Notes: generated by a model from the sequence alone, not told the origin. 64,000 bases of DNA from Bacteroidota bacterium (GCA_963169345.1 CAUJCT010000049.1:1-64000), one strand, 5' to 3'. Shown: positions 8,397 through 17,865, numbered from the stretch's first letter. Numbers and translations: made by a program.

Positions 8397-9164
8397 ATGT
8401 CGGACAATGCATTCATAAGATTCCTAAAAGAAGCAGGCGAATTATCTGCGTTTACCGGCAGGTTTTTTAAGGAACTCTTCAAGCCTCGTCAGGAATGGCG
8501 CGAACTGCTTAGACAATGTTTCTATGTCGGCAATCACTCACTTGCTTTAGTCGGTACCACCGCATTTATCATGGGTCTGGTACTTACCATACAATCCCGA
8601 CCGACTTTAGTAGAATTTGGGGCTGAAGCCTGGTTGCCTAAAATGGTCTCTATTTCTCTCATTCGGGAAATAGCGCCAGTGATTACTGCTCTCATTTGTG
8701 CAGGTAAAGTTGGCTCTGGTATAGGTGCCGAATTGGGTTCTATGAAAGTGACCGAGCAAATTGATGCCATGGATGTTTCGGGAACTAATCCTTTTAAATA
8801 TCTGGTTGTAACCAGAGTTCTGGCAACTACACTTATGCTGCCTGTACTGGCGGTTATTGCTGATGCAGTTGCGCTTTATGGTGCTTATCTCGGTGCGAAT
8901 ATCAAAGGTGTTGTGAGCTGGCAACTCTATTGGAGTCAGGTTTTCGAAGCACTTTCCTACAGCGATGCTTTACCGGCTTTCGTAAAAACATATTTCTTCG
9001 GATTTGCTATTGGAATTGTGGGATGTTATAAAGGGTTTAACTCCAATAAAGGAACTGAAGGGGTCGGAAGATCGGCCAACTCTGCAGTGGTTGTGTCTTC
9101 ACTTTTGGTCTTTGTGCTCGACCTTATTGCCGTTCAGATTGCAGATATTTTAGGCTTTACATAA
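8397..9164 (+). CDS. mlaE: MlaE-type ABC transporter permease (phospholipid transport)
   Basis: Inner-membrane permease of an Mla/MCE lipid-transport system that moves phospholipids between the inner and outer membranes. The 255-residue protein has the family's several hydrophobic segments, the highly conserved middle GLVLTIQSRPTLVEFGAE...LIREIAPVITALICAGKVGSGIGAELGSMKVTEQIDAM (residues about 60-125) and a C-terminal membrane helix (VVVSSLLVFVLDLIAVQI). Length is normal. It is first in a three-gene operon, 5 nt from the ATPase gene. Start at 8397 is supported by the -7 box 9 nt upstream. Confidence 0.93.
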   Translation: MSDNAFIRFLKEAGELSAFTGRFFKELFKPRQEWRELLRQCFYVGNHSLALVGTTAFIMGLVLTIQSRPTLVEFGAEAWLPKMVSISLIREIAPVITALICAGKVGSGIGAELGSMKVTEQIDAMDVSGTNPFKYLVVTRVLATTLMLPVLAVIADAVALYGAYLGANIKGVVSWQLYWSQVFEALSYSDALPAFVKTYFFGFAIGIVGCYKGFNSNKGTEGVGRSANSAVVVSSLLVFVLDLIAVQIADILGFT

Positions 9165-9169
9165 TATTC

Positions 9170-9913
9170 ATGCAGAGCAAACAAGTGGATATCGTTATTG
9201 GTGTTAAGAATGTTTCAAAATCATTCGGGGATAATCATGTGCTTAATGATTTTACCCTGGATGTATTCAAAGGTGAAAATATTGTGGTGCTGGGAAAGTC
9301 GGGTTCGGGAAAATCAGTCTTGATCAAATGTATTATTGGATTGATGAAGCAGGATAAAGGAGATATCAATGTTCTTGGTAAGTCAGTCGCCGATTTAAGT
9401 TCGGATGAACTGGACCAACTCAGGTCTAAAGTGGGTTTTCTTTTTCAAAGTAATGCTTTGTACGACTCAATGACAGTCAGAGAAAATCTTGAATTCCCAT
9501 TGAGAAGACATGGTAAATCGCTTTCGCAGTCTGAAATGGATATGGCAGTTCAGCAGGCCCTGGAATCTGTGGGATTGGCGCATACCGAAAATATGATGCC
9601 TTCTGAATTGTCCGGTGGTATGAAAAAACGTATTGCCATTGCAAGAACACTCATTTTAAAACCTGAAATCATTTTGTACGACGAACCTACAACCGGTCTG
9701 GATCCCATTACCGGTAAAGGCATCAGCGAACTAATTCTCGAAATTCAACGCAAATTCAATACGTCATCAATCATCATTTCACACGATATGCATTGTGTGA
9801 AAATAGTAGCTAACAGAATAGTTATGCTTATTGATGGTGAATGTTACAAAATTGGCACATACGAAGAGTTAAGTCACTCGGATGACCAAAGAATCCGAGA
9901 GTTTTTTGATTAA
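9170..9913 (+). CDS. mlaF: MlaF-type ABC transporter ATP-binding protein
   Basis: Cytoplasmic ATPase that powers the MlaE permease. In 247 residues it shows Walker A GKSGSGKSV near residue 43, a Q-loop in GFLFQSNALYDSMTV, the ABC signature LSGGMKKR, Walker B IILYDEPTTGLDP and an H-loop IISHD. The signature GGM variant and the early 'YDSMTVREN' stretch are typical of Mla/TTG2A ATPases rather than of general importers. It sits between the permease and the MCE protein with gaps of 5 and 9 nt, so all three are one transcript. No missing catalytic residue. Confidence 0.94.
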   Translation: MQSKQVDIVIGVKNVSKSFGDNHVLNDFTLDVFKGENIVVLGKSGSGKSVLIKCIIGLMKQDKGDINVLGKSVADLSSDELDQLRSKVGFLFQSNALYDSMTVRENLEFPLRRHGKSLSQSEMDMAVQQALESVGLAHTENMMPSELSGGMKKRIAIARTLILKPEIILYDEPTTGLDPITGKGISELILEIQRKFNTSSIIISHDMHCVKIVANRIVMLIDGECYKIGTYEELSHSDDQRIREFFD

Positions 9914-9922
9914 AGATAAGAT

Positions 9923-10882
9923 ATGCTTAAAGACACAAACAAAACAGTTAAGCTTGGAATTTTTGTGCTGGCAGGCACACTTTTCCTGATAGTTGCCATG
10001 TACCTTATTGGAGCCAAACAAAGCTTGTTTACAGATACCTTCAAGGTTCAGGTCAATTTTCACAATGTCGATGGATTAATGCCAGGAAATAATGTCAGAT
10101 TTGCGGGTATCGATGTAGGAACTGTGGATGAAGTGAAAATTATCAATGATTCTTCAGTTAATGTGACTCTAAGAATAGAAGATAAATATAAAGATTACAT
10201 TAAAAAGAACGCCCTTGTCAGCATAGGAACAGATGGATTAATGGGCAATAAACTCGTTAACATCAACTCGGCACTCGAGCCTGGTGCACCTATTGAAGAG
10301 GACGATTTGCTGGTCTCTATCCGACCGATTGAAACAGATGCCATGCTCAGAACACTTAACCGAACCAATGAAGATGTTTCAACAATCGCGCGAAACTTGC
10401 GTATCATTACCGAACGTGTCAATAATTCCAATACATTGTGGAGTTTGCTGACAGATACAACAGTAGCCGAAAATGTTAAAAATGCTATTGTCAGCATTCG
10501 AATTACTGGAGAAAGAACTGCCGAAGTCGCTGGAGATTTGAAATATATTACTGCTTCTATTAAGGCTGGAAAAGGAACTATTGGTGCATTGCTGACAGAT
10601 ACAGGACTTTCACATCAGTTACGTCAAACCATCGTTAATGTTCAGTTGGTATCTGATTCTTTGGCATACATCACCGGCGATCTTCAATATGTAACAGGAA
10701 AAATTAAAAGAGGAGAAGGTGCTGTGGGCACTATACTTATGGATACTGCTTTTGTGTCGAATCTGAATCAAACCATGATTAATTTGAGAAAAAGTTCTAA
10801 AAGTCTCGAACAAAATATGGAAGCTCTCAAAAGCAGTTTTCTCTTAAGGCGTTACTTTAAAAAACAAAATAAAACAAAGTAA
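9923..10882 (+). CDS. mlaD: MlaD-type MCE-domain substrate-binding protein
   Basis: A single N-terminal membrane anchor (LFLIVAMYLIGAK, residues 14-30) is followed by one MCE domain, about residues 38-120, with VDGLMPGNNVRFAGIDVGTVDEV and IGTDGLMGNKLVNI. MCE proteins form hexameric rings that carry lipid across the periplasm. At 319 residues it is longer than E. coli MlaD (about 180). The extra C-terminal part is built of three consecutive repeats of 47-48 residues, from about residue 155 to 300, each with a 'LLTDT...V..A.V.I' core and ending near '.GDL'. These probably form a coiled or helical stalk. Third gene of the operon; the outer-membrane and soluble Mla partners are not adjacent. Confidence 0.9.
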   Translation: MLKDTNKTVKLGIFVLAGTLFLIVAMYLIGAKQSLFTDTFKVQVNFHNVDGLMPGNNVRFAGIDVGTVDEVKIINDSSVNVTLRIEDKYKDYIKKNALVSIGTDGLMGNKLVNINSALEPGAPIEEDDLLVSIRPIETDAMLRTLNRTNEDVSTIARNLRIITERVNNSNTLWSLLTDTTVAENVKNAIVSIRITGERTAEVAGDLKYITASIKAGKGTIGALLTDTGLSHQLRQTIVNVQLVSDSLAYITGDLQYVTGKIKRGEGAVGTILMDTAFVSNLNQTMINLRKSSKSLEQNMEALKSSFLLRRYFKKQNKTK

Positions 10883-10919
10883 AGATGGCATAGATTTCCT
10901 AATTTATTGGGGAGTTCAT

Positions 10920-10927
10920 TATCTTTG
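10920..10927 (+). promoter_or_regulatory. -7 promoter box of uvrC
   Basis: TATCTTTG, an exact TAnnTTTG match, ends 8 nt before the uvrC ATG at 10936. It implies a very short or absent 5' leader and a transcript separate from mlaD. Confidence 0.65.
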
Positions 10928-10935
10928 AACACCCA

Positions 10936-12732
10936 ATGTCGACTCAGGAAAATTTGAAAACCATCATCTCCAATCTGCCGGAATTACCTGGTGTTTATAA
11001 GTATTTCGATGAGAATAACGACATCATTTATGTAGGCAAAGCCAAGAACATCAAGAAGCGTGTCAGTTCTTATTTTGTAAAAAGGCACGACAACAATAAA
11101 ACAAACGTCCTGGTATCCAAAATCCGCAATATCCAATACACGGTTGTGGATACGGAGTTCGATGCCTTGCTGCTTGAAAATACTCTGATTAAAGAGAATC
11201 AACCGAGATATAATATTAATCTGAAGGATGATAAATCTTATCCTTTGATTCGCATTACAAAGGAACATTTTCCCAAAGTGTATCCGATGCGCAATCCGGT
11301 GAAGGACGGCAGCGAATATTTTGGTCCTTATGCCAATGGCAAAATGATGAATACCTTGCTTGAACTGGTGCGAAAACTTTATCCTACCCGCAACTGTAAC
11401 CTTAATCTCAGTCCTAAAAATATTTCAGAAGGTAAGTTCAAAGTCTGTCTCGAATATCAAATCGGCAATTGCAAAGGTCCTTGTCAAAATTTCCAATCTG
11501 AAGAGGATTATAATCAGACTATAGCCAATATACGTCATATTCTAAAAGGTAATTTGGGGGAAGTAAGAAGACATTTGAAATCATGTATTGATGATTCAGT
11601 GGCCAGACTGGCTTTTGAAGAAGCTCAGGATTATAAACTTAAACTAGAGCAATTGGAGTCGTACCAATCAAAATCAACTGTGGTCAATACAAAAATCAAC
11701 CAGGTTGACGTGTTTGGTATTGTATGCTCTAATACTTCTGCTTTTGTCAATTATCTCAGAGTGGTGGATGGCATGATCATTCATTCACAAAATTTAGAAA
11801 TTAAGAAAAAAATTGATGAATCTGAACAAGAGTTGTTACTGACTGCCATTGCTCAGTTTAAGAATGACAATCACTGGGAAAATATTGAGTTCATTGTGCC
11901 TTTTGATCTGGATATTGAAACCGATATTCAAATAACCGTGCCTGTTGCAGGAGATAAAAAGAAGCTTCTGGAGCTCAGTATGAAAAATGCCTTCTATCTT
12001 AAACAGGAAAGGCAGATTGCCGCTGAAAAACTCGACCCAAGTCTGAAAGTAGACCGCTTGCTCAGCGTGATGCAAAAAGATTTGCGTCTTAATCAACTGC
12101 CCAGACATATCGAATGTTTTGATAATTCAAATATTCAGGGAACAAATCCGGTTTCGGCCTGCGTGGTATTTAAAAACGGTAAACCCAGTAAGGCTGATTA
12201 CAGACACTTTAATGTGAAAACTGTTGAAGGTCCAAATGATTTTGCAACCATGCATGAAGTAATCAGCAGACGTTATTCCCGTATGCTGAATGAAAATACG
12301 CCATTGCCGGATTTAATTGTAGTGGATGGCGGAAAAGGTCAATTATCATCTGCAGTTGATGCTTTAAAGGAATTGGGTATTTATGGAAAGGTGCCCATCA
12401 TAGGTATCGCTAAAAGACTCGAAGAACTCTACTATCCTAATGACCCTCTCCCTCTTTATTTAGATAAAAAATCGGAAACGCTGAAAGTGATACAACAAAT
12501 GAGAGATGAAGCCCACAGGTTTGGTATTACCCATCACAGAAACAGAAGAAGCAAAGGATTTGCCATTACAACTTTAACTGAAATTGAAGGAGTAGGGGAT
12601 AAAACCGCCGATGTTTTACTCAAACATTTTAAATCGGTTAAGAAAATTAAAGAAGCTAGTCAGGAGCAACTGCAAGAAGTTGTGGGTCCTAATCTTTCTG
12701 AAATCATATACCAATCCCTGCATGCAAAGTAA
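10936..12732 (+). CDS. uvrC: Excinuclease ABC subunit C
   Basis: Nuclease that makes both incisions in nucleotide excision repair together with UvrB. The 598-residue protein has the GIY-YIG domain at the start (PGVYKYF...IIYVGKAKNIKKRV), a cysteine cluster region (RNCNL...CLEYQIGNCKGPC), a UVR motif region around residues 205-240, the RNase H-like second nuclease domain (HIECFDNSNIQG, DLIVVDGGKGQL) and a C-terminal helix-hairpin-helix (EIEGVGDKTADVLLKHF). Full length. Its last 11 bases overlap the start of pabB. Confidence 0.97.
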   Translation: MSTQENLKTIISNLPELPGVYKYFDENNDIIYVGKAKNIKKRVSSYFVKRHDNNKTNVLVSKIRNIQYTVVDTEFDALLLENTLIKENQPRYNINLKDDKSYPLIRITKEHFPKVYPMRNPVKDGSEYFGPYANGKMMNTLLELVRKLYPTRNCNLNLSPKNISEGKFKVCLEYQIGNCKGPCQNFQSEEDYNQTIANIRHILKGNLGEVRRHLKSCIDDSVARLAFEEAQDYKLKLEQLESYQSKSTVVNTKINQVDVFGIVCSNTSAFVNYLRVVDGMIIHSQNLEIKKKIDESEQELLLTAIAQFKNDNHWENIEFIVPFDLDIETDIQITVPVAGDKKKLLELSMKNAFYLKQERQIAAEKLDPSLKVDRLLSVMQKDLRLNQLPRHIECFDNSNIQGTNPVSACVVFKNGKPSKADYRHFNVKTVEGPNDFATMHEVISRRYSRMLNENTPLPDLIVVDGGKGQLSSAVDALKELGIYGKVPIIGIAKRLEELYYPNDPLPLYLDKKSETLKVIQQMRDEAHRFGITHHRNRRSKGFAITTLTEIEGVGDKTADVLLKHFKSVKKIKEASQEQLQEVVGPNLSEIIYQSLHAK

Positions 12733-13969
12733 GGTCATTCATTTTGAACATTTAGAAGCCGTTAAGCGGAAAATATATGCTTTGTCTAAAGTATTTAAAA
12801 TGGTTCAGATTTGTGATTCCAATCAAACGGATCCTGCATTGAATATCGGTGAATTTGAACTTGTCGCAGGATTCAGCAATTCAATTGAGGTCTTATCGGA
12901 TATCGATCAGATTGAATCTGCTTTAAACAATCAAAGTTGGAAATTTGGTAGTATAGAATATCCTAATGATTGGAAAACGCCTATAGGTAAAGTCGTTTTT
13001 TTTGAACCTGAATGGGTATTGTTAATCAAAAAGAATGAATCATCTCTTTATATAATTGAGAACATAAAAAGCAATCTTCAAATGGATGATTTTTATACCT
13101 TGTTTGAATCCGGGATTGTTGATTTGCCTTCTCATTTGCCGGATTTTAAATTTACGGCTTCTACATCTAAAGAGGAGTATTTGGATATTGTTGCTAAAAT
13201 CAGGGAAGACATACGCCAGGGTGTTTTCTATGAAATGAATTACTGTATCGAATTTAATGCTAAGTGGCAGAATAAAGATTTGCTGCCTTATATGTTAAAA
13301 TTAAATGAAAAGGCCTCAGCTCCATTTTCAATTTATGCCAAATCACCTGAAGGGGAGATATTGTGTAGCAGTCCTGAAAGATTTCTTAAAAAATCAGGCA
13401 ATCAACTCTATTCACAACCCATAAAAGGCACAAACAAATTAAAAACAGGAGAGGAGAATTTAAAGCAAATGGCGCAACTGAAGTCAAGTGAGAAGGAGAG
13501 GGCTGAGAATGTAATGATAGTTGATTTGGTGCGCAACGATTTGGCTAGAGTTTGTAAAACAGGCACTATAAAAGTGAAAGAGCTTTTTGGAACCTATCCA
13601 TTCAAAACGCTGAACCATTTAATATCTACAGTGAGCGGTGAATTAGTAAATAGCAGCAGTTTTAAAGATATCATGCTGGCACTTTTTCCTATGGGCAGTA
13701 TGACAGGAGCTCCTAAGATTGAAGTTATGAAACATATTCAGTCCTATGAAAAACAAAACAGGGGTCTGTATAGTGGATGCATGGGGTATATCCAAGCAAA
13801 TGGCGACTTCGATTTTAATGTGATGATTCGGACTTTGGTCTATGAAAAAGCAACTTCACAGATACACTACAAAGTAGGCAGTGCTATAACCTTTGATTCA
13901 GTTGCTGAGCAGGAATATGAAGAGTGTTTGTTAAAGGGACAGAGATTAGAATCTTTATTTAGAGAATAA
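12722..13969 (+). CDS. pabB: Aminodeoxychorismate synthase component I
   Basis: Chorismate-binding enzyme that makes 4-amino-4-deoxychorismate for folate synthesis. The 415-residue protein contains the PIKGT motif; its lysine separates PabB from anthranilate synthase, which has PIAGT. It also carries the family segments ERAENVMIVDLVRNDLARVC, FKTLNHLISTVSGEL, GSMTGAPKIEVM and YSGCMGYI. The start at 12722 lies within the last codons of uvrC and is the first ATG after a poorly conserved extension; an ATG at 12800 is a possible alternative. The glutamine amidotransferase partner (PabA) is not adjacent. It ends one base before the converging helicase gene. Confidence 0.92.
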   Translation: MQSKVIHFEHLEAVKRKIYALSKVFKMVQICDSNQTDPALNIGEFELVAGFSNSIEVLSDIDQIESALNNQSWKFGSIEYPNDWKTPIGKVVFFEPEWVLLIKKNESSLYIIENIKSNLQMDDFYTLFESGIVDLPSHLPDFKFTASTSKEEYLDIVAKIREDIRQGVFYEMNYCIEFNAKWQNKDLLPYMLKLNEKASAPFSIYAKSPEGEILCSSPERFLKKSGNQLYSQPIKGTNKLKTGEENLKQMAQLKSSEKERAENVMIVDLVRNDLARVCKTGTIKVKELFGTYPFKTLNHLISTVSGELVNSSSFKDIMLALFPMGSMTGAPKIEVMKHIQSYEKQNRGLYSGCMGYIQANGDFDFNVMIRTLVYEKATSQIHYKVGSAITFDSVAEQEYEECLLKGQRLESLFRE

Positions 13970-13970
13970 T

Positions 13971-15203
13971 TTATTTACCTTTTCTGGTTTTCGGTTTAAA
14001 AGCATCAGTTTCTCTGATCAGTTTTTGCCAATCATCCTGACTTTCATCTGCAGTGAAACTAATAGTTTCCTGATAACTCGCTTTGTCGATTTTCATGACT
14101 TCAATTTCAGAACCTATATAGGTCTCAATTTCTCTTAGTAATGGCTTTTCTTCTTTAGAACAAAATGAAACAGCCTGGCCTTTTTTGCCACCTCTGCCGG
14201 TACGACCAACTCTGTGCACATAATTTTCAGGCAAATCAGGCAAATCGTAATTAACCACAATTTCGACACCTGTGATATCAATTCCACGTGCACTGACATC
14301 TGTCGCTATTAAGATTCTGTTTTTGCCCTCTCTGAAGCTTTCTAAGACCGCAAGTCTATCGCTCTGCTCTTTGTCGCCATGGATGGTTTCGGAATGAATA
14401 CCTGCTCTTCCTAAAGCGTTTTTTACCCTTTCTGCTCTCACTTTTGTTCGTACAAAAACCAGAATACGGGCTGATTCAAATTCGTTTACCAGTCTCTCCA
14501 GGAAAAATCGTTTATCATCCATTTCTATGAATGCTACCTGGTGCTGAATGTTTTTGTTTACAGGATTTTCCGGTGAGATTTGAATTCTGATTGCATTTTG
14601 AACTATACTGTATGCCAGTTTCTTAATGCGTTCATTTATGGTAGCACTAAAAAACAAGGTTTGTCTTTCTCTTGGTATATGCCTTTGAATATCTTTAATG
14701 TCTTTGTAAAAGCCTAAATCAAGCATGTGATCGGCTTCATCTACAATGAGAATTTCTAAACCATCCAGTTTCAAATGACCCTGATGTATCAAATCGAACA
14801 TTCGTCCCGGTGTGCTTACAACCACATCAGCCCCGCTGCTAAGGCCGGATACCTGCTCATCCTGACTAATACCGCCAAACAGGTTGACTATTTTTACACC
14901 GGTATTAGCTGCAATTGCATTAAATACTTCGGTAATCTGAAGGGAAAGTTCGCGGGTAGGCTCCATTACCAAACATCTTACTTTTCTTTGTTTCTGATGC
15001 TTTAATGATTTTGCCAGATAGTCGATTACAGGAATAGCAAAAGCGGCAGTTTTACCTGTTCCTGTCTGAGCTATAGCCAACACATCTTCACCTTTCATAA
15101 TTGGTGTAATGGCTTTGAATTGTATATCAGTTGGTCTGACAAAATTCAATTTTTTTAAATTCTCCTTAATGCTGGGGAGGAACTGATACTGATCAAATCT
15201 CAT
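13971..15203 (-). CDS. DEAD-box ATP-dependent RNA helicase
   Basis: RNA helicase of the RhlE/DbpA/CsdA class for RNA remodelling or ribosome assembly. In 410 residues all core motifs are present: Q-motif region (FVRPTDIQFKAI), motif I AQTGTGKT, Ia PTREL, Ib TPGR, II DEAD, III SAT, V RGIDI and VI HRVGRTGRGG. The C-terminal tail is short and basic, not the long RNA-binding extension of DeaD. It stops 1 bp from the end of pabB (tail-to-tail). A terminator hairpin serving gldJ lies just upstream of its start at 15203. Confidence 0.94.
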   Translation of the reverse strand: MRFDQYQFLPSIKENLKKLNFVRPTDIQFKAITPIMKGEDVLAIAQTGTGKTAAFAIPVIDYLAKSLKHQKQRKVRCLVMEPTRELSLQITEVFNAIAANTGVKIVNLFGGISQDEQVSGLSSGADVVVSTPGRMFDLIHQGHLKLDGLEILIVDEADHMLDLGFYKDIKDIQRHIPRERQTLFFSATINERIKKLAYSIVQNAIRIQISPENPVNKNIQHQVAFIEMDDKRFFLERLVNEFESARILVFVRTKVRAERVKNALGRAGIHSETIHGDKEQSDRLAVLESFREGKNRILIATDVSARGIDITGVEIVVNYDLPDLPENYVHRVGRTGRGGKKGQAVSFCSKEEKPLLREIETYIGSEIEVMKIDKASYQETISFTADESQDDWQKLIRETDAFKPKTRKGK

Positions 15204-15214
15204 GCGTTTATAAA

Positions 15215-15246
15215 TAAAAAAAGCCTTTCTTTCGAAAGGCCTTTTA
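15215..15246 (-). terminator. Rho-independent terminator after gldJ
   Basis: Hairpin with 7-bp arms GCCTTTC/GAAAGGC and a TTTC loop, flanked by an A-run and a T-run so it could work both ways. On the minus strand it follows the gldJ stop and ends in seven Ts. Confidence 0.85.
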
Positions 15247-15260
15247 ATAAGTTGTAATGG

Positions 15261-16769
15261 TTATTTCATTTTACCGCGACCTATACCACTGGATGGAAGC
15301 GATTTTTTACGTTTTTTACTGTTACCGATTGGTGAACCAACTCTGATCATTGCACAACGGAAACCGATTGTAGAAGTAGAGAGGTTTTCATCCAGCCATC
15401 TGCGAGTACCAGGACTCATCCAGTAGGCTCTGTCATTCCATGAACCACCTTTGAATACGCGAGCTTTATCATTGATTAAGGTAGTAACACCATATTCGTA
15501 TTGTTGCTCGTCATTGTTATAAGTAGTTTGGTCTTTGTAACCGATGTTATCTGAAGTTTTGTAGTTTCTTCTGTTAACGTTATCAGCATCTTTAACTGCT
15601 TCAAACTGAAGACGACCTAAAGAATCTTTTTCGTATACTTCACCGAACTCATCCAGTTTTACTTGAGTATAAACGTTACCTCTGTAAGAGTTGAAGTCAT
15701 CCAAATCTTCGAAAGACAATGGACGATAAACGTCTTTTACCCATTCGCTTACGTTACCTGCCATGTTATACAGACCGAAGTCGTTAGGCCAGTAAGAGTA
15801 AACAGGAGTAGTGATAAATCCAGCGTCGTTAAGCTGACTGGCGATACCACCCTGGTCACCTTTATCGCGTTTGAAGTTAGCCATGATTTTACCTCTGTCT
15901 TTTTCTTTACCATGAGTCATTCTCACAGTAAGGTCATTCCAGGCGTAAATTCTTTTCTCGTCGATATTTTCAAACTGAGAGTTACCAATGCTGGCTTGTG
16001 CTGCATATTCCCACTCAGCTTCAGTTGGAAGTCTGTACTCAGGAAGGAGGATACCATCTTTTACAGCTACATCTCTTTTGCCTTTTTTAGTACGGTAATC
16101 TCTAGGCATACCTTTCATTTTCTTTCTGGTAGTAGGATCGTACTGATTAGCTAAGTATGATTTAGTGTTGAAGTTATCCTGGTCAATAACTTTGTTATCT
16201 TTATATGGGTGAATTTTTTCGCGGTCGAGGATCATTTCGTTTACACGATCTGTTCTCCAGTCTGCAAAAGCAGTTGCTTGCAACCAGTTAACACCAACTA
16301 CAGGATAGTCTTTGTAAGCAGGGTGACGGAAATAGTACTCCACATAAGGCTCGTTGTAGGCCAAACGGCTTCTCCAGCACAAAGTGTCAGGTAAAGCTTG
16401 CTTGTAAACCTCAGGATAAGTAACGAAAACTTTTTGCAACCAGTAAACGTATTCACCGTATTGCAAATTGCTCACTTCAGTTTCGTCCATATAAAAGGAG
16501 TTAACTGTTACTTTTCTCTCAACGTTGTTATAATCGTAAAGAACATCCTGTTCGGTAGAACCCATTACGAATGCACCACCGGGGATAAGCACAAGACCCG
16601 GTCCAGTTTCCTGTCCTTTGTACTTGTGGTTCTCGAATCCACCCCATTTTCTACTGTTGTAGCCAAAACCTGTGGTCTTGGATTTATTCTTGTTGGCACA
16701 TGATGGCATGAAGATCAATGTGGCTGCCAACACAGTAGAAAGGGCAAATAAACTCTTCTTTCTTTTCAT
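15261..16769 (-). CDS. gldJ: Gliding motility / T9SS lipoprotein GldJ
   Basis: Outer-membrane-associated lipoprotein of the gliding and type IX secretion machinery, with a formylglycine-generating-enzyme (sulfatase-modifying) fold. In 502 residues it has a lipobox FMPSC (cysteine 24), then LVLIPGGAFVMGS, FYMDETEVSNLQYGEYVYWLQ, ALPDTLCWRSRLAYNEPYV, HPAYKDYPVVGVNWLQA, WRTDRVNE, PTEAEWEYAAQ, NMAGNVSEWV and a C-terminal GGSWNDRA...GFRCAM. The YWLQ, DTLCWRSRL and TDRVNE segments fit GldJ better than its paralogue GldK. Its neighbours porU and porV, with murF further on, recall the porV-porU-gldJ-murF order of flavobacteria. Promoter with -33 and -7 elements upstream. Confidence 0.85.
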   Translation of the reverse strand: MKRKKSLFALSTVLAATLIFMPSCANKNKSKTTGFGYNSRKWGGFENHKYKGQETGPGLVLIPGGAFVMGSTEQDVLYDYNNVERKVTVNSFYMDETEVSNLQYGEYVYWLQKVFVTYPEVYKQALPDTLCWRSRLAYNEPYVEYYFRHPAYKDYPVVGVNWLQATAFADWRTDRVNEMILDREKIHPYKDNKVIDQDNFNTKSYLANQYDPTTRKKMKGMPRDYRTKKGKRDVAVKDGILLPEYRLPTEAEWEYAAQASIGNSQFENIDEKRIYAWNDLTVRMTHGKEKDRGKIMANFKRDKGDQGGIASQLNDAGFITTPVYSYWPNDFGLYNMAGNVSEWVKDVYRPLSFEDLDDFNSYRGNVYTQVKLDEFGEVYEKDSLGRLQFEAVKDADNVNRRNYKTSDNIGYKDQTTYNNDEQQYEYGVTTLINDKARVFKGGSWNDRAYWMSPGTRRWLDENLSTSTIGFRCAMIRVGSPIGNSKKRKKSLPSSGIGRGKMK

Positions 16770-16802
16770 TTGTATTATGTGTGTTGAATACTATATTAAC
16801 TG

Positions 16803-16834
16803 CAAATATGAGATTTTATTGTGTATATAACAAA
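16803..16834 (-). promoter_or_regulatory. Promoter of gldJ (-33 and -7)
   Basis: On the minus strand TTTG (16834-16831) is followed after 20 nt by CATATTTG (16810-16803). The latter is one mismatch from TAnnTTTG. Spacing fits the Bacteroidota sigma factor. It leaves a 33-nt leader before the gldJ ATG at 16769. Confidence 0.65.
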
Positions 16835-16838
16835 TTTA

Positions 16839-17834
16839 TCAAAAATCAGGACATCTTAAGGCCTTGAATCTGATTGGTCTGTCGCGTAAGCACCAGTCAA
16901 CTGCAGCACTTACTTCGTGTGAACCAGGAGCAGCTGAACGTGCTGATGAAACGGTGATATCGTAACTGTAACCAAATTTAAATCTGTCTTTTCTGAATCC
17001 TAACAAAACCATTAAGGCATCTGAGTTGCCATAAGTACCCAAAGTCTGTCTGTACCACAAACCTGTTACAATTGGTCCTTTGTTGACATAGAAACCAAAA
17101 TTGATCTGTGTGAAGTTTTGCTGCATCATGAACAATGCATTTGGTGAGAATGTTGCTTGTGAGAATTTCTTTCTGTCTAATGGAATTACAACACCTGAGT
17201 GGAAAGTATAACGGCGAGGCACTATACCATCGTTGTTGCTGTAAAATGATTGCACTGGCTCAGTGATGTTGTGCATGGCAAATCCGGCATAAAACCTTTC
17301 ACTGTATGCCAACAAACCTGCTGCAAAGTTTGGATATACCACACTAGAGTTGGCCGTTGGTTCCTGAGTTGGCAACACAAAACCTTGAGTCGGGTGAATC
17401 TGGTCACCGAATCTCAATTTAGTGTGGTCAATGGATTTCTGAACAAATGACGCTTGTAAACCTGCTCTGATAAAGAACGATTTGTTGATTGGCTGAACAT
17501 AAGAATAAACACCACTGAATGAAGTAGTGGTCAGCAAACCTGCACCCGCTCTGTCGTACGTTGCCATCAAACCGATACCACCACCTATTTTTTCATAGTG
17601 CTGGTCGTAACTGGCATTGAATGATCTGAAAGTACCCGGCAAACTTGGCCATTGGTTGCGATAGTTAATCGATATTCTGCCAGCCGATTGTCTGCCGCAG
17701 AATGCTGTACCAGCCATTGCAGGATTGGTATATACCGGAGCAGCATAGAACTGCGAGAACTCTGGGTCTTGTGCTCGCAAGCCTGAAAGGCAGGCCAGTC
17801 CTAAAACCATAAGGTAAAACTTTTTCATATTCAT
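16839..17834 (-). CDS. PorP/SprF family type IX secretion membrane protein
   Basis: Outer-membrane beta-barrel of the PorP/SprF family, which helps T9SS export or anchor specific surface proteins such as SprB-like adhesins. With the start at 17834 it has 331 residues: a signal peptide ending LSGLRAQ, then the family's opening DPEFSQFYAAPVYTNPAMAGT, followed by alternating barrel strands (GGGIGLMATYDRAGAG, VYPNFAAGLLAYSERFYAGFA) and a C-terminal SYDITVSSA...GSHEVSAAV. A longer start at 17888 is rejected because a perfect -7 box (17858-17865) lies downstream of it; 17828 is an alternative. Adjacent to gldJ and divergent from porU. Confidence 0.88.
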   Translation of the reverse strand: MNMKKFYLMVLGLACLSGLRAQDPEFSQFYAAPVYTNPAMAGTAFCGRQSAGRISINYRNQWPSLPGTFRSFNASYDQHYEKIGGGIGLMATYDRAGAGLLTTTSFSGVYSYVQPINKSFFIRAGLQASFVQKSIDHTKLRFGDQIHPTQGFVLPTQEPTANSSVVYPNFAAGLLAYSERFYAGFAMHNITEPVQSFYSNNDGIVPRRYTFHSGVVIPLDRKKFSQATFSPNALFMMQQNFTQINFGFYVNKGPIVTGLWYRQTLGTYGNSDALMVLLGFRKDRFKFGYSYDITVSSARSAAPGSHEVSAAVDWCLRDRPIRFKALRCPDF

Positions 17835-17857
17835 TTGTGGTTTGAACGTAATTGTTA

Positions 17858-17865
17858 CAAAGATA
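17858..17865 (-). promoter_or_regulatory. -7 promoter box of the porP/sprF-type gene
   Basis: TATCTTTG on the minus strand, an exact TAnnTTTG match, 23 nt before the ATG at 17834. It fixes the start downstream of 17858. Confidence 0.65.
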
